From Theobroma cacao (lineage: Eukaryota; Streptophyta; Magnoliopsida; Malvales; Malvaceae), in contig NC_030850.1 of the NCBI RefSeq assembly GCF_000208745.1, positions 3,049,800 through 3,113,799 of the forward strand: a DNA stretch of 64,000 nucleotides. Reading direction: 5' to 3'. The notes under the pieces were generated by a model. The model was not told the origin of the DNA and ran no database searches. It saw only the letters and a list, made by a program, of their open reading frames with translations. Of the stretch, positions 11,737 through 27,091 are shown one piece after another. Made by a program: the position numbers and the translations under genes. The first letter of the stretch is position 1. Each line of letters starts with the position of its first letter.

Positions 11737-14700
11737 TCTTTCCTTGTCATAATATTAGTACTATTAAACATGTTATTATACTCTTCCTTTTTTTGCATAT
11801 TATCTGCAGTATCTGTTCTTAATGTGCAATCTATTTGTGTTTCATAACTTATTGTTGCCTTTATGGCCAAACTTGCTAACATGGATGGTACATGGATTAA
11901 TATCTGCCATGTTCCTCTTTGATTCGACTTTGGAGGTCAGTTTGGAGTTTGCAATGAGAAGAGATGGTCTTTTTCCAGGGGTTGACATGAGTGCCTCACT
12001 GTGCTACAGTTTCTGATTCTTCTAATGTTGGTGAATGAACATATATTCAGGACATCCTCTGTAACTGCATACTTCTATATTACTTTTGGTCATTTGTCTT
12101 AGAGTTTAGGTAAAAGTAGAATTAAGATTGAGGTAGGCAACCAAAGTCAAATTTTTTCTTGAATGAACAAATTGTTGACTTACGTGCTTTTTGGGGGGTA
12201 GATGAATGCTTGGAAGTGTGCTTGTTTATGTGTTATTAATAAAAGGTAGAGGAGAGAGAAATAATGATCAATTGAGATTTTGGATCCCCATAATTTTACT
12301 ATTTAAATATCAGGGAGTTCTTTGAACAAGGTCAAACAGAAGAGCGAAAGTCCTTAGAGAACAACAACCAAATTTCCACTAGCTGGCGGTTTTCCTACCT
12401 TCTCAGGAGTGACTTTCCTCTCTGCCTAAAATATACTTACTATATAGAAGAAATTGTACTAGTTTTCAAAGTAAAAAGTACTTTTCTTATGTGTTGAACT
12501 TATAATACGATTGTACTCATAGGTATTGATATTTATTGGTGTGACTCCAATCTTGTAAGGAATCTTTTGTGTCTGAACAGTTGGACCATATTAAATCTTA
12601 AGTATGGCATTATGACAAGTTATACTCTGCCAAAGATTTAACCTTTCAAGTCAATTACCATCTTTGTTCTTAATGATGTTAGTATCTTTTATCGGCAAAC
12701 CCATTAGCTGTCATCTAGCCTTCTATTTGGTGCCTCTGCTTTTTCCCTGTTTGCATGTCTTGGGGACCTTTTTATTTGAATATCTTTCCTACTTTGTCAT
12801 TCTGAAGTTTGTGGTGGTATGTTCTTGGATTTGTGAATATCCAATTCCTGAAGAACGAGCTAGCTCAATACATAATCATCTGTAAAAGTTCAAGGCATAG
12901 AAATTATATTCATAGGAGATCTTTGAATGCATCAATGATTTTATTAAATCTGTTGTAATGTTGTGAAATCATATTATTCAGGATTATTCTTACGATAGGC
13001 AGTGTTTTAGGCAATGATTATATTAGAACATTAATCCTGAAAGGTTACTGTGAGCTGAATCATATAACTACACTTGGGGTAATACACTATGATGATTTCC
13101 CATGTTTCATAATTGTTGTCATATGCGTAAAGAAACTTCTTGCAAACATCAAGTAGCTAGGTTGGAAGAATCAATTGGTTTCTGGTTCCATTTTGACTTG
13201 CATGAACATTAGCTTCAGAAAGTGTTTTGGAAAAAAAAAAATTGTGTCCCAAGTGCAAGAAAGGACAAAAACGAGAATAAGTTTTCCTAGTGCAGCTTGG
13301 TACTTCAAACCAAGCAAAACTTAAAAAGCTTATGGGTGAAAGAAAGTGGAGATTTAGAGAATGGGCGGGCAATCAATAGATGTGTAAGCTTTTCATTTTT
13401 CAGGATGTCTTTGTTGCTTGTGGTCCTTCATTTGCTTTTTTGCTTTTAAGTTTTTTTCAGTCTTGTATTTACCACTGCCTTCATTTTCTGTTCATACTCT
13501 CAGCGGATTTCCTTTTCTTTTCCCCTCGAGGAATTGTTAAAATGGAACAGCTAAGGAGTAAGCATCTGACCCCACTATTAATAACCCTTAAAATATATAT
13601 AATTGCTGCCAAAACGTTTTCATTTGCACAGTTACGTAGATTTTTGTTACCCGTCCAGTATATTTTTTGATTGCCATGAGGGGGAAGATAGAATTCTTTC
13701 CTTGTTGAACAAAGTAAAACCCTATACTAATCAACTTGGGTCACATTCTTTTCTGTTTTTCCCCATCTTGTCTTGTGATGCCCTTTTCGTTTTCTCTACT
13801 CATCATTCACAATTAGTTTTTACTTTAAGATAACTCCAGAATTAGAGGTCATAGGCATGAACCTTAAACCGTAAGGCTAGAGGGTAGGAGGGTATGCTAT
13901 ATCTAATTCTAGGTAGAAGTGCGTGGTTGCACCTCATTAGCAAAATACCTATTCCCTTTGTTAGGAATAGGTAATGCGGGCAACGTGCATAGCTCGGTTC
14001 TAAGTTTCCGTGCTACACTTGTATAAGAGCTTTACAATTGAGTTTCTGAGGCCAGAAATTATGTTACAATATGGTGAAAACAACTTGAGCATGCTGCAAA
14101 TATTGCTATTGCCATAAATTGCTGATGGGAGAGGGCCTGCAGTTTTGGTCATTTTGGTACTGTCAGGATTTGCAAGCATGTCATGAATGAATCACATCTT
14201 AGTTGTGTTCACAGGCAAATATTACGGTACCTCCAACTTTCAAGAGCAACGATTCTAAGGGACTTGCCATGTCCCTGTAAAAAAATCGACCCCGATTACA
14301 CTGACAAGCCAACGAGAAAAATTCCAACCATTCTGATAGTCAAATTCCATTCATCTGACAAGGTTTTTGATAGTTGTGTGTGTATATATAGTATTAACTG
14401 ATAACGCCGTGCAACTACTATATTGCTTTTTGGCAATGAAACGTTGCAATGTCTTTGATTTAAAAAAAAAAAATAGGAACTAAGAGTTCAAGCAATGAGA
14501 TTTGATCACGGTAATGGGTTTTTTTCATGTAAATTATGAAAAGTAGAAAAGAGAAAAAGCTATTTATTAATACTTGATAACTATTTTGTCCTTGCTTGGT
14601 TTGACAATAATGCTAAGGAGAGGAAAAGGAACAAGAAAAGGGGGGGAAGACTGGATCCACAACAGGTTAAAGAAGGAAATGATAAGGCAGTGGAGTAACT

Positions 14701-17196
14701 AGTACGCATGTGAAAGACCAGAGTTGAGGAGTAGTTGAAAACAGCTAGGAAAAGCTTGTCATTAAGTTATTTTAGGGGGGGGGATTGTCAAAAAAGTTTA
14801 GTACTCCAGTGTTTCTTCTAGGTGTTGAATTTGAGAATAGAAAAATTCAGACAGTTGGAGAAAAATTGGATAAGAGGAGAGATTTTTTTAGATAATTGGT
14901 TCCAATCATGCCAGTCTTCCAGTAGTTAAACAAAGCAAAGCGTACAAGTCAAAAGACAATAAAACCTGTTCAAAAATCTTTCCACCTTACCCAAGTGTGA
15001 GGGAAACAACTAAACAATGGTGGACAAGATAGTTGTTTTCATAGGTGGAAATGGCAGTGTCTAATTGAAGGATTGCCAGAGAGTCCCCCTTTCATTGTAT
15101 CATTGTCCAGGATTTTAGTGTACAACCAACCCCAAATTAAAAATAACTGACAGAGAGGTCTCATCAAGTACAGTAAAGCCACCTCTCTGCTTCAAACAGG
15201 AACTTTGCCCTGAAACAATTGAGGTTTCACTTTCACCTGTTCGAAGAGATTGACCCTTCAAACTTCGCCGAAAAGCTAGCATTCAAAAGTGGTCTTTAGT
15301 GCCTGATTTAAGATACTGGTCTAAACTAGTTGAGGGTTATAACTGCTTTATAAATGTGGCAGCTCAAGTCGGTGTATTTTCTTAAAAGAAAACGGACAAA
15401 ATGTACAACCATAGGCATGATTTCAAAACAACACATATATTTCTTTAGTTTGGTAGGAATTTATTTAGTTCTTGCCGTGGCTTCCATAACTTGATCATCA
15501 CCGGCCGACATTTTGCATTCTGTGATGGACATCTTAAGCTTCTAAATCAATCCCGGTCCTTGCTTTGAAAAATTTTATGAACATCTACTTTACAAGGCGG
15601 TGTGTAGCTTGGACTTGGTATTTTCTCAGCAGCCAATTTCTTGTCACCCTAAAGAATATATTTTATATCTAGAAGCATGTTTCTGATCACGTCGACATCT
15701 TTCATAGGTTCCTATGCTCATTAACCTACTTACTTCATGGGTGGTGTTATGTTCTAAGCCTTGTTGAAAGAGGTAACTGATATGAAAGTATGCAACCTGT
15801 AGAGAAAGCATGTTTGCCTAAGAAGTGACATTGTAGACTTATTTTCTTGACATCCATTAATTTTGTCAACAGGGATCATACCCACCGGCCAAAAAACACA
15901 GGAATTGATGGCACTAAGACTTCCAGGCCTTACAAGTCATCGAATTCCGACCAAATGTCTTAAACTTCAAACAGAGCTCCCCCACATCCACCTAACATGG
16001 AGAACACCATAATCGGTGTTAATTTGCCCCAGCTGGATTCCTGAACTTAATTTATTTAATAGCTTGGAAGTACTGAATTCTCTGTGTCGTCTTCAGGCTG
16101 CTGAGCCCAACAGTGCTATCAAAGCTCCGTATATAAACCAGGAAATGAATAGAATTTTCACCATGTAAAAAAAAAAAAAATTTCTGACGTTCACTATAAG
16201 AAAAGTACTTCTTCCTATCAGCTCAATGATTCCAGTGTAAACACTGCCCAAACTAAGTCGATTAACGGCGGTAGAAAATTTTTCCTACGGTTCATTGTGA
16301 CAGTAATGATTAAATGCAACTATGTAGACAGCTCCATCCTTGCAGAACGTACTCCAAGAATACCGAGGTAATTCGTATATGTACTAGAGACAAAAACCTG
16401 AGAAAGGGCTTTATAGTAAGAAATACTTGGAGAAGAATGGAGGCTGCTGATTAAAATGGAAATGTTTTCCTTTTCTACAGCTTAACCTAAGCCCAGGACA
16501 TCAAATCCAGACCTTGAACATGATCTTAAGAGACCACCATGCTCCAGCCCTTTTCACCTTGTAATGCCTGGCTCAATGGCTCTCATACTACACCAGGTAA
16601 TCCTTTCCAGGATTTGGATCCGTGCCTTAGCACCTGCTTTGATGCCAAAAGTTACAATCCATGACCAAAAATGCTAGAAAGCCCTTAGGTTTGAACACTT
16701 CAAATCCAGATTTTTAACATTTTTTTGTTATAACAACAGCATTTATCTTCATTTCTGCCTAGTGTCAAATGCTAAAATGGAAAACTGACAAGTTAAGCTT
16801 TTTTGTTCAGAGAGTTTGATTCTCTTAAATTATTTTCATTTTTATTTCTCTGGTTAATAGTACAATACGAGAGTTATCCCCTATTGAATCTACTTTAGCA
16901 AACCACCCACAAGCATTTCTTTATGATGTATGACACATGTATTGTAGTTTCTTAATCTTCAGATTGGTTGAAAATCTACTTAACATTGAAAACTTAGTTA
17001 CTTGCCCTTCACTACCGGTACCTTCAAGTCTTTCTCTGGGAAAAGATCACTTTCTGTATTGAAATAGGGCTGGCTTGGGACTATGCCTGCAATCAAAAGA
17101 AAGAAAATAGATTTAGGTCCTTGAAAATTTATCAGTCTAGACCTTTTAACCAAGAATTGATTGAGTGGTGCTGAATGAAATTGAAAGAAGCTTGGA
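11737..17196. other. Intergenic stretch, 3' UTR side of two convergent genes
   Basis: About 5.5 kb between the ends of the convergent cyclin and ARF genes. The first few hundred bases are probably cyclin 3' UTR. No open frame shows a family motif. Small inverted repeats lie at 13946-13973 and at about 15152-15190 (CAGAGAGGT with ACCTCTCTG), and a short G run lies near 14775. Confidence 0.55.
13946..13973. repeat. 10-bp perfect stem hairpin
   Basis: TACCTATTCC at 13946-13955 pairs with GGAATAGGTA at 13964-13973 across an 8-base loop. There is no U-rich tail and no resemblance to a miRNA that I recognise. Confidence 0.5.
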
Positions 17197-19719
<2,523 letters not shown>

Positions 19720-20060
19720 TTACTTTCGAGATATTGCATCCTTGGCAGATTCCAGGGTCGAGGCCACAGCAGCGGCAGCACCAGTCAGGACAACCCCGCC
19801 GGTCTTCTGATTGCTTCCTGGATATTGGTGAATCACCTGCACAGTCTTTACCTCTTTGCCTTTCCCTGCTGATGAACAATAGTCCACTGTTTCCACCTTT
19901 CTTTCAACTTCACCTTGTGCATTTGTGATCTCACTTTCCTATCCAAAGCGAAAATTTATTAATCTCAATTCAAGAATTCTGGAAAGAGGAGAATAATTTC
20001 ATCAACATTATGGAGAGATAGAGAAACTTAAAATGTTACCTTCCGGGCTTGTGTGTTCAT
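19720..20060 (-). CDS. Small two-exon gene, 79-residue protein of unknown function
   Basis: Exon 1 (20040-20060) encodes MNTQARK and ends at a GT donor. A 101-base intron follows, then exon 2 (19720-19938) encodes 72 residues plus TAA after a GATAG acceptor. The phase is 0 on both sides. The protein is hydrophilic in its first half (EVERKVETVDY). The second half has KTVQVIHQYP, a Gly/Val turn (TGGVVL) and an Ala-rich segment (TGAAAAVASTLESAKDAI) that could form an amphipathic helix. It has no signal peptide or membrane segment. I do not recognise the family and infer no function. Support comes from the good splice sites, the coding-like composition and the clean stop. The first exon is short, so the start is less certain than exon 2. 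Confidence 0.6.
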
Positions 20061-20860
20061 ATTGATAGTCACAATTCTTAATTTAGATTTTAAGAAGTTA
20101 TAGAGAATTTATATTGGCAATTATGAATAGTAATCTCTCTATCCCTTATTAACTGTGTAAATTGAGACTATTTTTCAGAATGCTTAGTCTTCAACACTAT
20201 TTTTCAGCCAAAAGAAGAGGCCCTAACATCAAGCGAACACCACCACATGTCACCCTCTATTTTGCAAGTTTCTGCGTTTCATTATTTCTTTCTCTTGTCA
20301 CAACTCTTGCCCATTGAGTCAAGAGGCTGAAGGAAGTTTAGGATGGACAGTAGGAGGAAGCAAGGCCAACGGGGTTACTGACTAGGATATGATCGAAGGC
20401 ATTTTAGCCTGTTGTTGATCAAATCGAGCTTAATCATATTGTAAACTGCAAAATGGTTTTCATACTGACCAGTATCATATTGTAATCATATCTTTTTTTG
20501 ATCATTCAGAATTTAAAACCTGTACCATCCCTTAATAAAATATGTGAAAACATGGAAGCTGAATAAGGTGTCCAGGAAATTATCCCAGATTTTTATAGCA
20601 CAGAACCTCAACTTAAATGACTTCCTGAAGCAGAAAGGAAACATATTGTAGTATGCTGTTCTTACATCTTCCAAATACACAATATGATCCAAATAGACAT
20701 GGCTAACAATTCATGTGATGACTATATTATGTCCTGTCCTAAACACTACTGAAGCCTATGATTGAAACAACAGACAGAACTAAAGATATATGGCAAAGAA
20801 ATTTGACAAAACAGTATTGTCAAGCAGATCATCAAAAGTCTATTATAGCTGATGCACTGA
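20061..20860. other. Intergenic, 3' side of EB1C
   Basis: About 800 bases that probably contain the EB1C 3' UTR and the small gene's promoter. No coding signal seen. Confidence 0.5.
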
Positions 20861-22832
20861 TCAGTAAGTCATAAGCGGTGACCCACTGCAGTGGACATCA
20901 GAAGCATCGGAGAGCCTTTGCCTTGGAGACAATGTTGTGATTCCAGCAGCATCAACATCGATGTTCAAAATGTTTTTCCTCTTCTGAGTTTCAGAAATGG
21001 ATTTTTCTTCCGATACCTCAGCAATTGGACTCAAGGCCTCTGCTTCCTTCGGTTGAAGAGACACCATGGCTTGAGCTTCAGTCACCACTGATGCATCACC
21101 ATCTGTAGCATATAAAATCCTTTTGATAGCTGCAACAATCTACAATAAAATGTAGTAAAACATTAAACGATCAGTTTAAACAGCCCTTTTACGACTAATG
21201 AAATTTGGCCATTTTAAATCTGAATGTCAAAAGAGAAATACCGGTGAGTCTTCAATCTCAGGAGTCTGGCAGAGAATCTCTATGTCTCTCAACTTTGCAA
21301 AGTAGAAATCCCTCTCTTTCTCAAGACTATCCACAGACAGCTTCAATTCCGTGATCTACATTGTACAGAAGAAGACATTAGATTCTTCTTAACATTCTTA
21401 AACCAATGATACTATCCATTCATTCATTGAATATGAATTACCTGTTCATCATAAACTGATGTAGATGATTTGGATGAAGTCTTAGCTGATTGATTTGTAG
21501 TGTTCACAGATGATGGAACATCGTTGCTGTTCCTTCTAGCATGGGAAGATGGAGGTTTCGGAGCAGCAGTTGAACCCTTGGTTGAGGAGTGTGATGGTGC
21601 TGATTTCTTGCCGGCTTCTTTTCCTCCTTTAGAAGCCTCTCTCCTTTCCAATGCATTGTAACTAAATATGGCATCAGCAAAAAATTTCTTATAGATCTTT
21701 TCATCTCATTTAATTCATTATATGTTGTGCTACTAGGAAAAATTGATGAAGGAGAACCATACCAGAAAGAGAAACCATTCACTAACAGTAAAACACTTGA
21801 AATAATACCAATTTCATGAGATTCATATACTATTAATATACTAAAGTGTAGGCCCAAATGTCATTATTGATTGCTCGGAAAAGAAAAAAAAAATCTTAAA
21901 TTCAACCTCATTGAACCTCTCAAATATGACAAAAACTTATTGCAATTTGTCAAATTAGTTGTGGCAGACAGATTAATAAAACAATGTCGATCCCAAAATT
22001 TGATTAAAAACTTGGTTTAAAGTCATATAAAACAATAATTATGGCCAAAAAAGAATTGACAGCAACAAATTTTAGAAGGCCAATTATTCCTAAATTTTTT
22101 GCCAAACAAATCCTCCAGCATTGGAAAGAGAAACCATTAACAACAAGAACAAGGAAACGGAAAAGGATGTAAAATAACTAAAATTAATAGAAAAGACCGA
22201 ACTGATTGAAAGAAAAACAGGGCTTGAAAGAAATTATACTTATGAAGACCGCCTCCATTAACCGAATCACAGTATCTTTTCATCCATTGCATGAACTCCA
22301 GATTATCGAGCGGCCTCCCTTTCACCAGCTTGCTCACCTCAATATGCTAGAACCACCAAAATAAATCAAATAATTAAATCAAAATTCAAATCCAGAAAAA
22401 AAAAAAAGAGAGGGGTAAACTGACGAAATTAAATTAAAATGAAAACCTTGGTGATTTTGAGTTTGTTAAAGACGTCTTGGAGGACTTTGTAATTTTGGAT
22501 CATCTCGTATTCGTTTTTGGCATCGAAGTTGACTTTGTGCATCGGCACCATCCCTGGATGAACCGCATCCATTAGCTGGCAATGAACTGCGCCGGAACAT
22601 GCCTGAGAACGCACGGGATCGAAAACATATCCAAAAAAAGCAAAAAACCTCTCATCTTACTATTGAATCAAACCAATGAAAATTCACCAAAACAAAAGTG
22701 GGAAATTACAAAAAAAAAAAAAACCTCTTCGACTTTGGAGAGATTGAGATGGAGAGTGGAATTAATCCAAGCGAGAATCTCAGATCTGCCCACGAAGTAA
22801 GCCGAATCCATCATTCCGATATTCGTCGCCAT
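20861..22832 (-). CDS. EB1C: Microtubule end-binding protein EB1C, frameshifted in exon 5
   Basis: Six exons: 22725-22832, 22447-22602, 22240-22346, 21442-21661, 21242-21356 and 20861-21139. The N-terminal calponin-homology domain ([19 protein letters not shown] through [10 protein letters not shown]) binds microtubule plus ends. A basic Ser/Pro-rich linker follows, then the coiled-coil EB homology region (LEKERDFYF, later DIEILCQ). The tail has KRK and [13 protein letters not shown], which point to EB1C, the nuclear and spindle-associated class, rather than EB1A/B. Exon 5 has four A (21299-21302) where the conserved FYF-A/S-KLRD stretch needs three. As printed, the frame is lost after residue 216 or so and stops at TGA 21258-21260, giving 229 residues instead of about 327. 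All splice sites and the remaining exons are intact. A sequence error or a recent allele is therefore likelier than an old pseudogene. Confidence 0.9.
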
Positions 22833-24373
22833 CTTTTTTGTTTCTTGCTTCGCTGTGTTGGTGAAAATGAAGCCGTCTGCTTTTCCTTTACTTTTCTTCC
22901 TTTCCAACGGCTCTTGGTGTCAGAGAAAGAAACGTTTGAAGGGTTTTTAAAAGGAGTGAAGAGCGGGATCTTTTCCAATTCAAAAAAAATGAGGGCTAGA
23001 CGGACACCGGAGGCGCCGCTCCACTATGGGTTGCTTCCCGCTAAAGCCCAAACTCTTTGGACTATCAGCCCAAAATTATTGAGCTTTTATTAGCCCAAAA
23101 TGTGTTCTTTTGCCAGATTATTTTCTAACAAACCAAAATATATTACTACATGAACTTTGTTTGCATGAGGAATTCAAAAACCAAATATAAAGAAGGGCCC
23201 ATCACATTAAGCCCTTGATCAAAATAACAAATTTATTTAAATATGAATTACGAGATATTCGAAAAAATTTTATCAATGATTTAAATATTTAATTCAATAA
23301 TAAATATTTTTTTTCTCAATAACGAGTTCGAATTTAGTCATTCTTGAATAGAAAATAATTCTAATAAGGAAAATTAGAGAACAGCTTGATCTTAGATGGA
23401 TCTTGGAAGGATCAATAATGTTTTTTTTTTTGTAAATTTCTAGATCCAGTTATAAGTCAGCTCTGTACAAAGTACCAATTAAGGCTATACATTCTGGCCC
23501 ATCGATCAATGCCAAATGTTGGGTCCATCCAGTTTTTGCAGGAAAGGCCATTGATTCTGTAAGCCTGTAAACGCATTACTGATTTATGGTTGATGGTCCA
23601 TGGCATTTTCAGTATTCACGAGAGGAAAGTGGGGTTGGCATAAATTCCTTTACCATTTGCTGCCAATGATGCCTCAGGGCTCAGCCTCTGGAATGAAGCA
23701 GTGTTAAAGTTAGAAAAACAAGGCCAGAAAACGAAAGGGGATGTAGGATACGGGAAGAGACCAAAAAGGCAGAGCCATTTAAAAAGGATAAGTTGCCTTA
23801 TAAACAATCTAAGGGGAAGCTTCTTCAGAGATGAGAGATGGATATTTTGCATTGAATAGTATTAAAAGAACGAATAGGAAGAGGACATCATTCGGCCATT
23901 GCCATGTGTCTCATTAATATGAAATGGTGATTTTGCATGGAAATAATTCGTCGTCTCCTTGTCCGTACAATTGTTGAGAAGTTACTATTACCTTTTATAT
24001 GATGAAGAATGAAAATTTTCCATTAAAAATATAAAAACTACACATTTGGCTATGTACTTGGGAGCAGATAGTACCCCTTTTGAGCAAGGAAAAATGCTTT
24101 TGCACGTGCAATGAGTGAATAATTAATTTGAAAGAAAATGTCCTGGTCCTAGTAAGTCAAAGAAAAAGGGCGGCATGGATTGGGCCTAAAATAATTAGCA
24201 ATAAATATCAGTGTCAAGCAAGAAGATCCAACTCCTGATGTCATGCAATTTCCAACTCAATCACAAACTTTGAGACAAGTAAAACTGAAAAAAGAAAAGA
24301 AAAAACCAACCTATCAGTCAATCATTACATACATTTCTCTCTACAAAGGTGGTCTCCAATTTTGTCAAATGTT
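22833..24373. other. Intergenic, EB1C promoter side
   Basis: About 1.5 kb upstream of EB1C and downstream of the receptor kinase. No coding signal; no frame has a family motif. Confidence 0.55.
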
Positions 24374-27091
24374 TTAGGAGTGTCCATAATAGTATGATGA
24401 AGATGAAGTTGAAGATGGGACCTTCTCAAGAATTTGCAGGGCTTCTTTCATTGGGGGTCTCTTTTGTGGGATTGGAGATGCACAACTGTACCCCAACTTG
24501 AAGCAAGCCAGCAAGGCATCCTCTTTGCCTTCCAAATCAGCCCGAATTGCCGCATCAGCCATCCTCAGTGCCTTGCCTTTGTCTTCAACTACAAGCCCAT
24601 TTCCTAGACCCAACTCATCCACAACTATAACTTTCCCTGTTAGAAGCTCAAGCAAAATGACCCCAAATGCATACACATCCCACTTCGGATTGGGCTTCAG
24701 GCTCCTAAGTGACTCCGGGGCGTGGTACGGGGATACACCAAGGGAGCTCGGGCTTGGACTTGGGCTGGGTCCTGCTAGGTCTTGGAAGCTATCTCTTGAT
24801 GCCGTTGACCTCTTGCTACCAAAATTCCGGGCTGACACTCCAGCTTTATAACTCGTGTCGCCTGTTACAAGCCTTTCGAGCCCAAAATCTCCAATCTTTG
24901 GTTCCATATCAGAGCCTAAAAGGATATTACTAGGCTTCAAATTGGCGTGCACGTGCTTCTTGTCATGGAGATATGCCAGCCCTCGGGCCATACCTTTAGC
25001 AATCTTGAGCCGAGCCTCCCAGGGAAGATGACAGGGGGATGAACCAACTTTTCCTGAAAAAAGACAAGCAACAAAAGCCACAAACTTAATGAGTGTAAAG
25101 CCTGCAAAGTGCAAACGCAAGAGCCACTCAGATAACAAAAGACTAGTCGTTTTCAGAAGGTAGTGAGCTGTTCTGGAATTTTGGGATCGCAAATTGCTGT
25201 CAAAACGCCGTGGGGCAAACGATTAGCAATTGGCATATACTAACCCAACTCCCCAGACAGTTGACTTTACCATGCATTAAACAACAAGGTTTCGGTTACA
25301 CCTACTCCACCGTCATGACTTCAGTTCTCCAGCGCATTTTAGCAAATAACCATGTTATTTTTGCTAAGGTGCGCATACGTTTCACTTGGAATGTGTGGAA
25401 AATTGGAAAAAGAGAAAAAAAAAAGATAAGGAAAATGACTCACTGTAACGAGCGTTGGCGAGGCTGCCGTTTGGTACGAAATCGTAGATAATAAGTTTTT
25501 CATCAACTCCCCAGTAGAACCCACGAATCCTGACCAAATTGGGGTGCACCAGTTTGGCAATGACTCGAACCTGAGTCTCGAAATCCCTGAATCGATCCAC
25601 ACTGTTCTCACCAATCCTTCGGACCGCCAAGGAAGTCCCATCTTCGAGCACTGCCTTGTACATTATACTAGACCCCGTGGCACCCAAAATGTAAGCTGAT
25701 GCTTTAAGTAATGTTTCAAGCTCAAGCTGCTTTTCCCCGTCAACGGTCACCAATGTTCCTTTTTTAGTATGTTCTTTCTCTTGCTGCCGTTGATTATCAT
25801 GAATTTTGTTCCGGCTTTGATCTTCTTCAGTGTCAGAAGTGTTATCAGATTCTTCTTCGTACTCTCCTCTCTTTCTCAAACAGGACCATCTCGTAAACCC
25901 TCTTGATTCTGACGATGAAGATGTTATAGACCAATTGTCTTTGACTGTGTTAGCTTCTTGCTTCAGTGTAGTTTCAACTCTCTTTTTCCTCTTTAATTTG
26001 TAGACGACAAAGAAAACCATGATGACAAACCCGATTCCTGCTATATCTCCGACTATAATTCCTACTATTGTTCCTGGTTTGAGCTTGCTTTGTCCTGATT
26101 TTTTAGCTCCAGGAGATGGTTCAGGCGTGTCAGGGTCTATCGTCTTGGGGATGGCAGCGATTGCTGGAGGAGAAGTTGATGGAGAGACGTTAGAAGGAGA
26201 TGATGGTGAAGAAGGAATTGGACAATCACGCCTGGTTACTTCACCGCACAGATCAGGATTTCCGAAAAAAGATTTGGATTCTTGATTCTTAAAAACAATA
26301 GAATCCGGGATTTCTCCTGTAAGATTATTGAAGGAAAGATCAACAGTAGCGTTACCAGGAATTTTCTCCGCGAATTGTGGTGGAATTACCCCGGAAAGCC
26401 TGTTGTAAGAAACGTTCAAGTACCTAAGATTGTTGCCTCCAAAGTTTGGAGGCAAAGACCCATCGATAAGATTGGAAGACAGATCTAAAACTTGAACACT
26501 TTGGAACCCAGTTGGGAGATTGCCAGAAAAGTAATTATTCTTCAAAGAAACAACGGTTAGATTTTGGATGGTAGTGAGAGTGGCAGGTAAAGTTCCCGCC
26601 AATGCATTGTCAGAAAGGTTAAGGAATTGGAGGTTTTGTAACTGTCCCACCGTTTCTGGTATCCCACCAGAGATCAAGTTGTTTGACAAATCAAGAAACC
26701 GAAGCTGGGTTGCGTTGAAAATGGAAAAAGGAAGAGACCCGTTAAAAGAATTGTTGGATAGATCGAGATTTTCAAGGTGTTGAATCATGCCCAGACCGGA
26801 TGGAATTGAACCAAGAAGCTGACAGTTTGGAAGAGACAAGCTTGTAACACGAGAGTAGTTATTGTTGGAGTTACTTGGTGCACCACAGGTTACCCCATTC
26901 CAAGAACAAGGCGTCTGGTCACGGTAGTTCCAGCTCTGTAGCACGTTTAGAGGATCACTCAGAATAGATTGCTTGAAAGAAAGCAAGAGAATCCCATCAG
27001 TGTTTAGCCCCAAACATTGAATCACAAGAAACTCAAGAATAACAAGAATTCTCCACCATAAATGGAGTTTAACACTAGAGGAGGAACTCAT
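24374..27091 (-). CDS. LRR receptor-like protein with degenerate kinase (pseudokinase)
   Basis: Two exons, 25444-27091 and 24374-25053, split inside the kinase domain and giving 775 residues. In order: signal peptide (about 1-28), LRR N-terminal cap with CSWNGVTC, about seven LRRs (85-270), a Pro/Ser-rich juxtamembrane stretch, a transmembrane helix near 342-365 followed by KLKRKKR, an acidic linker, and a kinase-like domain from about 465. Key catalytic residues are lost. The glycine loop is LGATGSSIMYKA, the ATP-binding Lys is Arg (LAVRRIG), and HRD has become HAN (HVHANLKPSN). The DFG (IGDFGLERL) and APE motifs remain. It belongs to LRR-III-type kinases such as the Arabidopsis gene next to MYB73. 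It probably acts as a plasma-membrane co-receptor or scaffold rather than a phosphotransferase. GA-rich tracts lie in the presumed leader (about 27140-27185). Confidence 0.92.

Noticed and set aside
15151..15190. Short inverted repeat CAGAGAGGT/ACCTCTCTG considered as a miRNA precursor
   Set aside because: The stem is only 9 bases and no mature plant miRNA sequence matches; too short for a MIR hairpin.
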